This document shows, one piece after another, positions 47,881 to 58,000 of a stretch of DNA of 64,000 bases. A program made the position numbers and the translations under genes. The notes beneath the pieces are model-generated. The model saw nothing but the letters and a program-made list of their open reading frames with translations. It searched no databases and was not told the DNA's origin. Within the stretch, counting starts at the first letter, position 1, and every line of letters begins with the position of its first letter. Where the stretch lies: NCBI GenBank assembly GCA_905221605.1, contig CAJNDS010000344.1:96454-160453 (forward strand). Reading direction: 5' to 3'. Source of the DNA: Symbiodinium natans. Taxonomy: Eukaryota; Sar; Dinophyceae; Suessiales; Symbiodiniaceae.

Positions 47881-48967
47881 GACTGCTCAATCTGGTGACA
47901 TCATTTGAGGCCCCTTTTTGTTCAGGGACTCCGTATCTTCCAGCTCCCTTACAAAGCTGTCACGGGCCCAAAGGGGGGGGCTTCGTCGTCATTTTGCGAG
48001 AGTTTGCCGGGACCTTGAAATGCCCGGAGCCTGCGAGGACAGCTTTTTCCGTTTCCGAGGTTCGGTTCGGGGTGCAAGCTTCAGATGATTTGGGTGTATT
48101 TGGAGGGCAGGCAGAAGATTTCGAGTGGCTGCGCGGCGTGTGGGCAGCAAGACAGACATTCAAAAGCTGCCAGGAATATCGACAAGGGTTGGCACGAATG
48201 ACTGCTCCAGATGGTCCTTTTCCTCTTGCAGAGGAGGAAGTGCAGCATTATGGCACTACCCAGATTCTTGCCTGCAAAGTGCTAAAATGTCGTGAGAAGG
48301 CACTCGGGTTGCAACGTTCATAGTGCGATGCCTGTGGTTGTGGTGGTCGGGGGTGGCGGTGGTGACGAGTGGTGGTGGTCGTGGTTGGTGGGTGGTGGCG
48401 GCGGCTCTGGTGGACTGTGCTGACTGCTCTGGTACTGACGGCACGCGGGTCGTACCCGTACATTTGATGGTGGGCTTCTTGGTTCTCGACTGTCAGAAGC
48501 ATGACACAACATGAAGGATGGACGTTTCCAGCTTTGTGCGCTGATAGGAGATATCGATGCTGGCAGAAAGGACCCAACAGCTTCACGGCTACTTTATTTT
48601 CTTCTTGGCAGAAGGTTTCTCGAGTTCAGGGCGGGTGTACCACACAGAGATGCTTATTTCCAACGCCACATGCAGGACGCCGATAGTTTCCTTCATCATG
48701 CGTAGCACATTGCTCAAGAAGACTAAGTCCCACTGCTGGTTTCGCAGCTCTAGGAGTCAACTATCATGTGACCAAAGCATACTTGTGCATACCTGTGTCA
48801 TCTGCTAAGTTCAGGATGTTGCAGGGGGAATTGCTTACCAACACGGCGCCTCTTCGAAGGCAGTTTCCTCTGTCACAGAAAGCCAGAAAGTGTTCTTTCG
48901 CAACGGTCCCCGACGCCAACGAGAAGCACCTTCAGTAGCTACAGTATGCGGTACTCATAACCTCTCT

Positions 48968-49029
<62 letters not shown>

Positions 49030-52000
49030 TTCCCCTTCCCCAACCTGGACCGAAAGAAAGTAAGAGAGAGAGAGAGAGACCAAGACGGATTACATAGAGT
49101 TGCCGTAGCCCGGCGCGCGAAACTGGAGGATCAGGAGCAAGGTGTCAGCCGTAAGGTTGGCGTGCATTCTCACTGGCGCAAAGTCTGGCATAGAGGACGT
49201 GTGAGTATGGGCACCGCAAAAAGAAGTTCATTTGAAAAGACGGCAAGGAAAAAGGACTGTAGATATGTAGATGCATTTGGGACGGCATTTCAGATACAAT
49301 GCCAAGGCATTGTTCATCACACACTGCGAGAGCTTTATGGCGACTGCTTTGCCCGCTACAGTGACAAGGAGTTCTTGGCAGCTTGGCTAGTTTGCAATTC
49401 CCGCTCGCGTACCAACATTACCAACTCAACAAGACACGACAGGTCCTCTGAAGGTATGAGAGCTGAAGCTAGTTCTTGTGCCATCATTCAGATCAGGTTT
49501 ACGAGGGTGAGCGCTTCACCTTCAGCCAGCAACGCGACATTCATAGCAGAAGGGCCTGAGTCAGCTACTACTCTTTGATTGCTTCTGAATGCTGTTTGTC
49601 ACAGTGAGAGCATGTGAGAGCCGAAGCCGCTGAGGTGATGAATATGCAACTAATGTGCATAAAAGTACAGGTATGCAAAGTCGCCCCCGCACCATATCAG
49701 TCAGAAGAAGCTGTGTATGGACACATACCATCGGCAATATGCAACACAAATACAAAAACAGTAGGTGCTAGGCGCTGTCGGTCCTTCAAAGTGAAGCTCC
49801 GGAACGTGACCTGAGGGCGATGGAAATCTCGGTTGCCCTCGCCCGGTCGCTTCGGCAGGACTTCGGCGTTCAGCGAGGCTCATTTTGTGGCCCTCGCACT
49901 TGGCGTTGACAGCATCATTTGCCTGTAGCTCTCATGGGCAAGCGGCAAGCAGTCGTGAGCAGTCAGTCATGCAGAGGAGGAGCATGAGCGGCTGCTAATT
50001 AGGATACAACCCAGCTGGTTATGATGGTGTTCTTGGCGCCTTGCAGTCACATCCCCCGCAACGCATTGTATGCTGTGAGCTACTGGTACAGTGCTGGCCT
50101 GAGGGTCAGTGAGACCATCTAAGTGTTTGTTGCTAGATACTTGTCGAGCAAAAGGACGCTGATTAGACCACTATGGAACTTTTCTGAGCACTTCCTTCGT
50201 TTTTGGAGAAGTAGATCATGCGCTTCATGGCAGGGTCCTGCGCAGCTATCGCGGGACGCAATTTTCCGGAATGGATCTTCACCTTTATGGCCGTGACCAG
50301 TCATCTCGGCCCCTTGTCAAAGCCTTGATGTATGAACAAGAAGCAACTGGGCAGTGAGTGGCCTGCAGCAGTATATCCCCAATCCTTGGGAAGCAGCGAA
50401 GCACTTGATTGGTGTTGGTTCTACACCAGTTCTGCGGTTCTTGGCGCTAGGTGCTGTGGCCTTGCCCGTCAATGCGTGGTGGACTGGCAACGAGCTCAAG
50501 AGCCATGGTTGGTACCCAACACATTTTGGAGAAAGATGTCTTGGATATTCTTTGATGTTAGGGCCAGGTCTGGCTTTGCCCCGTTGCCCGTTCCATTCCA
50601 CATCAGAATCTAAACGGCATCGCGCTTATCGCGCTTCCTGACTCAACCTCCAAACGGAAACATAATCGAGCCGTAGCATTTTAATAGACGGTGGCCCAGA
50701 ATGTCCAAAAGCTCCAACATTGCTGTCTCTCTGCTGGCTACACACAAGATCTCACAAATACCCTACTTACAGAAGAACTATGAACATGATGCAACCGAAC
50801 AACGACTCGTCCTACGTACGAAACGCTGCGCTTTCGGTCCATTCGGCCCATTGTTGCTCTACAGGGGCCCCTGCACAAGGGACTAAAGCAGCTGAAGACA
50901 GAATGATACAGAAACCATGATGCGAAAGTGGCAGCTCAACAATCGGCAACAGGAGATACTGTGCAACCCGCTTTCATGTCCATGTACTGTAAACATGTGG
51001 ACTTGGTAATTGCAGCTTTGAATTTTGCCGTCTACGTCGGGCAGTGCAAAGATACATGGAGAGGGGTGTCATGCGAAGTGTCGCATAGTCACAAGCTAGC
51101 GTGGCCATGTGAAAGAAGCAATGCAGGAGCTGACACAAACAAGTCGAGCCAGTCGAGCCGGCCGACAGGTTGTAATGACAGCAAGAGTAGAAGTGCGGGC
51201 TGGAAAAAGCCCGTGCTGCAAATAAGGTACGGCTTGGAGGATTCGCAGAGTTGCCTGCTTGTGGCGGACACGGAGCGACTGGAACGCGCTCCCTTCATTT
51301 CGAGCATGGGCCCAAAGCTTAGCTTAGCTGCGCACAAAATCAACACAGCATGCCCACACTCAATTCAGAGAGAGTGCAGCTTGCAATGCTCAATGGACGC
51401 ACGATGCACGCGTTTTCGGCATGTTACGGCCAATGCTTTTGAACTACTGCATAAAACCCGTGAGGAATACCGGCCATATGCATGCGTGCTGGATCATCGA
51501 CTCCACCGCATGGTGCTCAACGGTTTGAGGAGGTGCGCTGCAGCAGGTGCAGCATTGTTGAATGCTGGACAGGCTGGTGGTGCACAGGTGCTGGCATGTG
51601 GCCTGTCAGACAGCGATACGGTGTTCAAAAAGTGGTTGTAGTCGAGGCACACTTCCAGACACTCTCGACTAAGAACTTCTCTAGCGGATCAGCTTGCACT
51701 GCCATGCCGATTTTGTCTGGATTGTTCATTTAATCCTCTACGAAGCCTGCAATGGTTCCGCTGCACTGATGGGATGTGTGCAATCTGAGCAACCAGCACT
51801 ACTGCCGGCGCCTGTGCCAGTGCCAGTAGCCTGCAAATGTCTTTGCCATCTGCAGGTTGTCATTGCCGGGCAGAAGTTGCAACCGCTGAACACAGCAGCT
51901 GTCACACAAGATGACGCCACTGCAGCAAGAAGTCCTTCCTCAGAATGCATGTTTGTGCCTGAAACCTAAGCTCCTTTACACCAAGGATCGAGCAATGCTC

Positions 52001-55000
52001 ATGTACACGTCAGGGACCACAGGCATGCCGCCGCTGGGCCTGGCAATGTGTAGCAGTGTAGCACTTCTCATAAACGCTATTTAGATGATGTGGTTTTGTG
52101 TGGTTGTCAATCAATCAGGTTCTTCCTGCGGCTCCTTTCGGTATTTCGTGGTGCATGTTGACTGGGTTGATCGGTTTGCCTTTGAGTTTTCTCGTGGTTG
52201 CTCCCTTTGCTTCATTTCCCTTTCCATCCGCGCTTGCACATTCACTTGCATGTGTCCTTGTGGCAAAGTCGGATACCAGTACTTAGCAGACACTCCATTC
52301 CGAATTGGCTCAGGAAAGGGGTGGTCTCCACGCATCGCAACATCTGCTCCGCGCTGAACACATTGCGAGCCTTGTCACATGGTGATGCTGGTACGAAAGT
52401 AAATTTGAGCAGAGAGCGAGAGAGCGAGAGAGAGGCAAGAGAAGAAGCCATGGCTACGAGCGGGGAGGATTCTGCCTCTCCCCAAACCCTGCAGAAGAAG
52501 TAGACGCAGACACAGAAGCAAAACTGCAAAAGAGAGAGAGAGAGCGCGGAAGCAAGAAACAAAGCAGGCAAGAGAGAGAGAGAGAGTAAAAAGAACAACT
52601 TTGCGAAAGTCACACAGAAATTTTAAAGAGACAAGCACAGAAAGAAAGAGAGAATCAAGAAAGACAGACACAACTTTATGAGAGAAAAGGCCACGACACA
52701 AATTTCGTAGCGAAAGAACAAAGACGACAGAAAATCATCAAGAGCGCGAGTAATAGAAACGAATGAAGGAAAGGCTGCTCTAAACCAAGCCGACCTTTTG
52801 TTCTGAATAGATGCTTCTGTTGCTTCGCAAGCAAGACCCTTCAATCCAAAAAAATGTGCTGAGCCACGTGGTTGCGGGGCTGCACCCTTCCGATCCCATG
52901 CTACTGCCGCGGCCAACCCAGGCAAGCATGTTTTCGAACAAATCCCGTTTTGCTCACGAGCACGCCCGCCACTTGCGATAACAAAGCCTCAAAGCAAAAG
53001 CCTGTGCTTAAAGGCCGGGCAACAAGCCCAGCCAGAGCAACCCAAGCAAGCCGAACAGCTCCCCTCATCTCGCAAGCAAATCATTTGAATTCCGATGAAA
53101 CACTTAACTGAACAGGTCCTTTGGCTTCACGAGCAAAACCTTTCAATCCAATAAAACACTCGGCAAGGTGGTTGCAAATGAGGGGCCGGCGTGCACCCCT
53201 GCCGACCCCCTACTAGAACATACTAGAACGAAGCGAACCCATTGCCAAGCAAATCTTCAAAGGCCGGGAAAGTTTAGATGCCAACCCAACAAACCATTTA
53301 GCTATGTGTTGGTAACAAGCAACAGCTTCTGAAGCCTGTGAGAGCACAGAAATGCTGTACTTCACAATGATCAGAATGCTGTGGTCACGTACAATTTTTG
53401 GAACCGCTGAACAATCTGAATGCTACCGATGACAGGAATTGGGGCCTCATTATGAGTGAGTACGCAAGTTGCGGTAATTCGCAGCAGTCGGAACTTGTGA
53501 ACATGCCGCAACTTGCAGCGCTTGGATTTTGTGAAACAACTATCACGAAAGCTAGCGGCTAGTGTAGCAAGGCTTGAGTTTAACTGTGCTTTTGCAGGCA
53601 GACCGGTCGACGCCTCACAGTTGTGAATTACTTGGTTTTATCGAGAAAGGGTGGGATAGCTATTGATTCTAGCGCACAAACAGGGCGGTCAGCATTGATT
53701 GTATCAATACTTTGTGTATACGAGGGTTATGCGCCGACCTTGAGCTGCATCGCGGTCCGTACCAGCGCGTGTTCGTACATCATCTTACTCAATCACGTCC
53801 TGTCTGAGTGCGTGTAGCAAAGCAACCGCACAGCAAGTGAAGACGCCCCACGACGATAAGCAAAACAAGTGCACAGCAATGCATAGCAAGCGAAGACGCG
53901 CAAATATACTGGAGGTATATAGGGTGTGTGGGGCATGTGGGGTGCGGTCCGGTGGCGTGGTGGAGTGTGGTGGAGTGTGGTGGAGTGTGGTGGAGTGTGG
54001 TGGAGTGTGGTGGAGTGTGGTGGAGTGTGGAGTGCGGTAGGGCGTGTTCGGCTTTTGTCTTTAGGGTTTGGGGTTTCGGCTGTACGGTTCAGGGTTGAGG
54101 GTTTAGTGTGCAGTCTTTTTGTTGTAGGCTTCAGGCTGTAGGGCTTAAGGATTCAGGGTTTGGGTTAGGGGTTTATTTGGGCGGAAGGGATTGTTTCCGT
54201 TGCGACCTTTGTGGGTGGTTTCCCTTGCAGGTTTCGCTTGTTTCCTTTTCGCGCACGTTTGGTTTCCATCTTGTCGGGGATGGTTTTCGTTGCAGTTGGT
54301 TTCTGTTTCGGTTTCGGACCTGGCTTCCGCTACGCCATTTCAGGGTTTCTATTCCCACCCTCACCAGTGACCATCTCTCTCCCAGCTTGGCTGTGAGGAA
54401 TGTACTTCGTTCATGAGCAGCCAGCGCGGCAGCTGGTTGTCATTCTGGCCGTTCCACTATTCCATGTGAGCCTGAGCGTCATTAGCAAAACTGACAAGTT
54501 CACAAGCTCGTGTTCATGCAAGCGCCTTCGCTCGTAGACTTTCAAGACAAACATGCATGACAAATGCTTCAGAAGTTGCCTGGGATTACAGCTTTAGCTT
54601 CTCATGTGTGCATCGAGGACAGGATCACACATTGCAATGCTGGCTGCCATCTGTCGAGGTGCTCCGCAGCTTGTTTTTGAAGCCATACGACTCACGTGAC
54701 TACCACCACACCGGTGCTCAAGCCCAACAGAAGCATCCGTTCAAAGGTCGAACGAGGGCTAACGTCGGTGTATGCAGGGTTAGGGTGTCAGTCGGTTTAG
54801 GTTCCCGAATCTCAGCACATCTAATCACGTTTGCAGCAGGACCTGCATGGTCCATCTTCCAAAGCTCAAACACACCCGAACACAGAACTGAAACCAAACA
54901 TGCATCATGCAGTTGCCCTGCAAAGCGGATTGCCTGTGCGCAAACAATTCAGCTACTGAACCCTGATATCTGTATGTATGTAGATAAATGAGTATACCAA

Positions 55001-58000
55001 AATGTATGTATGTACGTACGTATGTATGTATGTATAACATAATATACGTGTGTATATATATATATATGTGTGTGTGGGTGTGTCGTCTTGACTATGTTGT
55101 TGCCCAGCGCGGGTCCAAAGCGGAAGTGAAGCCTCGCACTGTGCTCGAATCTAAGCCGCTTGGCTGATGGCACAAATTCTTCTCAAATTTGCAAGTCGAC
55201 TGGCGCAGAGTAAGGGTATGTGCCAATACCTGGATGGTTCGAGCCTGCCAGTGGCAATGTGATCTTACGCCGGTGTAATTACTGCCGTGACTGACGTGCA
55301 TGGACCGTGGAAGCAATGAAGCATGTAATGACAGTTTTGATCATGCTCACATGCACACAGCAGAAAGCGGGTGTCTGAAACCTTTGAACAAGGTAATCGA
55401 ACACCTCGCATGCAATTTTCATGCTACGCGACCAGCCTCGGGCGGGGCCTCCCCAGCGGCGAGGCAACCCCAAACCGGAGATCGCGGGCTGTTTCTCTGG
55501 AGAGGCTTCGTGCAATCATTCTTTTTGGGGCTTCTGGCAGTGGGGAAGGGAACGCAGAAACAACGGGTCGGGGGGCGGGGGGGCGCAAAACGGTGCCAAA
55601 TAAAGCGGTGCAATTTGCGCACGGGCCGTCGGGGAGGGGACTGGAGGTGGGGTACCTGCTTTATGCTCCCTGGACTCCCTAGACAGTAGGTCCGAGGTCG
55701 GCAGATATTTCATGCGAATAAGCTGCACTTCATCATGCGCAGGGGACCGGCTCATCCTCATGTACAAATGGAACGCCACTCGAGCACTGCAGTTGATCCA
55801 AGAGGAGAAGGCCAAGCCGTCCACAATTGCCTGCACAGCCACAGTGCTTGGCCTATCTACCTTCAGACCATGGGTTTGCTGACTCTGTAGGTCAACAGCA
55901 TCGTTGGAGTTCCCACGAACACCTATGAGCTGGTGCCTCCGCTGCACTCAGGGATGTACACTGTGCATGTTGAGAAGTTGGGGGTTGAGATCGGAATGAA
56001 GCACGTCCTCTGCGGCCCATATACCCAACCAAATAGCCTGAACCCTAGGTAGTGGTTTGGCACAGGCACTCACTCAGTCTGTCGTTCCAGCCTTGCTCAC
56101 TGCGCACCCAACATTGCACCCAACCCAATCACTCAAGTGATTTGTCCAGTGTTTGGTCATAGGTATAGCTGAGTTCGACCGATCTGCACTGGATTTCTTT
56201 GGCTGTCGTAGGGCCACTTGAGTACTTTGACGATGCCATGCTTACTTGGATACTCTGGCTTTGGGTTATTATACTGTTATAATGCTAGTGCGCACTTGAG
56301 ATCGCCTGTGCCTATTGTCATGGGGCACCCTGCCCACCACCTTCCGCATGCATGGTTTTGCCTCCAAGCCTCCTGCAAACCAATGCACGTATATTGTGCG
56401 TCGCACACTTAGATAGTGTGGTGCTTATTGAAATTAGTGCGCGACTGATAGTGTATGCGACTGATTGCATGCTATCCCAATGCAGGGGCAGGTTTCATGA
56501 CACGTGGTCAGGCAGGTGAAAAGATAAGTTCAGCTTCTGTCGACTCCTAAGGTCAACCACCCCGATTTCCAGAAATATGACACTTCATCAATGACGAATG
56601 TGGGTGGTGGGGGTGCTGCCTTCGCTGCTCCAATGATCAAGCGCGTCCAGCAGACTTTCCAAAAAGCGGGCGTGTCTGCAGTGGTATGCAGTGTTTCTTT
56701 CACGTGCCCCAACTAGGTTGCAGTATCTTCCATGCATGCACTTGTGTGCACAGTAAGATGCTACTGGCTGCTTGTTGTTACAAGGGTCGTTATGTCACAA
56801 AGCCGGTCGCTGAGGCAAAAGCCGGGACCGGCTATGGCCTGACGGAAACTGGCTCAGAAGTGTGGTTTGTCACACAGCAGTTTAGAGACAGTTTGCGGTT
56901 GCCACGCTGGCTAGACTCCGCTAGAGCCCCCCCCCCCCCCCACAAAGAGAGGGATGCATTGGCGGCTTGGCGGCTCTAGCCTACAGGACAAGCTGGGCGG
57001 TTTCTTATTAAAGTTCCCAGGAGACAAATGCCGTCAGCGTCATCATGCCCGCGCTGCTCTTCCCCGCACGTCCGACTTCTTGCGGGCTGCCGGTGGCAAA
57101 TGTCGATGAGCCTTAGCTCAGAAATTCGTGTGTATAGGTGATGTCAGGCGTTCCAGCACAGGTTACAAATCTCGGAAGGTGGTCATGAGGGACGAGGAGT
57201 TGACCCCGACGAAGTGTAGTTTATTATGAGCTTTGTGCCAGCTCTCTCCAGATGTGCAGACGGGGATGTGAGAGCCCCGCCCCACCTCCCGTCTGTGCTA
57301 TTCTGTGCTGCAAATGATAAAGCATTGTATGGCCCACTTTTTCTGAGCGCCTCCCAGACATTCACATGAAGAACTGCAAGCCGGTGCCCAAAAAACGCGG
57401 TAGAGCTGGAGCTGTACCAAGGTGTGCATCCTGGGTGAAGGTGACGCAAAACTGCCACCAGGGGGAGTAGGCGAGATCTGCCTCTCGGTGCCATTAGAGG
57501 AACGAAATGGGCTGAGTATTCAGCACACAGGCCAGGCATTGCTTTGTGGTTCTGGCGTTGCTCAGGCTTACGAGGCCCCGCCATCATGCAAGAGTACTGG
57601 AGAAAGCCAGTGGCCAAGCTGATACGAAAAAATTTCAGGTATCTGTCATCGTCAGAAGGCAGCAACCCAATATACTTTGTAGCATCAGGAAGCCTCGCTC
57701 ACACGCGGGTCGGGAAGCCTCGAAGTGAGGATAAAACTATGGAAGCCTTCCATGTGGATGAGCATGGAGAGCTGTGGTTCCGAACTGGTGACATTGGAGC
57801 CGTGGATGAAGATGACTTTGTGCTCCTTGCCTTTGGTGTTGGGTTGTGCAGCATAAGACCCAGGTTCCCGAATTGAATTCGGACAGAGTCCCTGAGGTCA
57901 TGATGGGAGTGTGAGCAGAGAATCGATTTGCTTGATGTTGAGTTGAGAGCACTGCTGGCAACGGATCAAAACGATGGGGCTTGCAACAGGCCCGGGGCGC

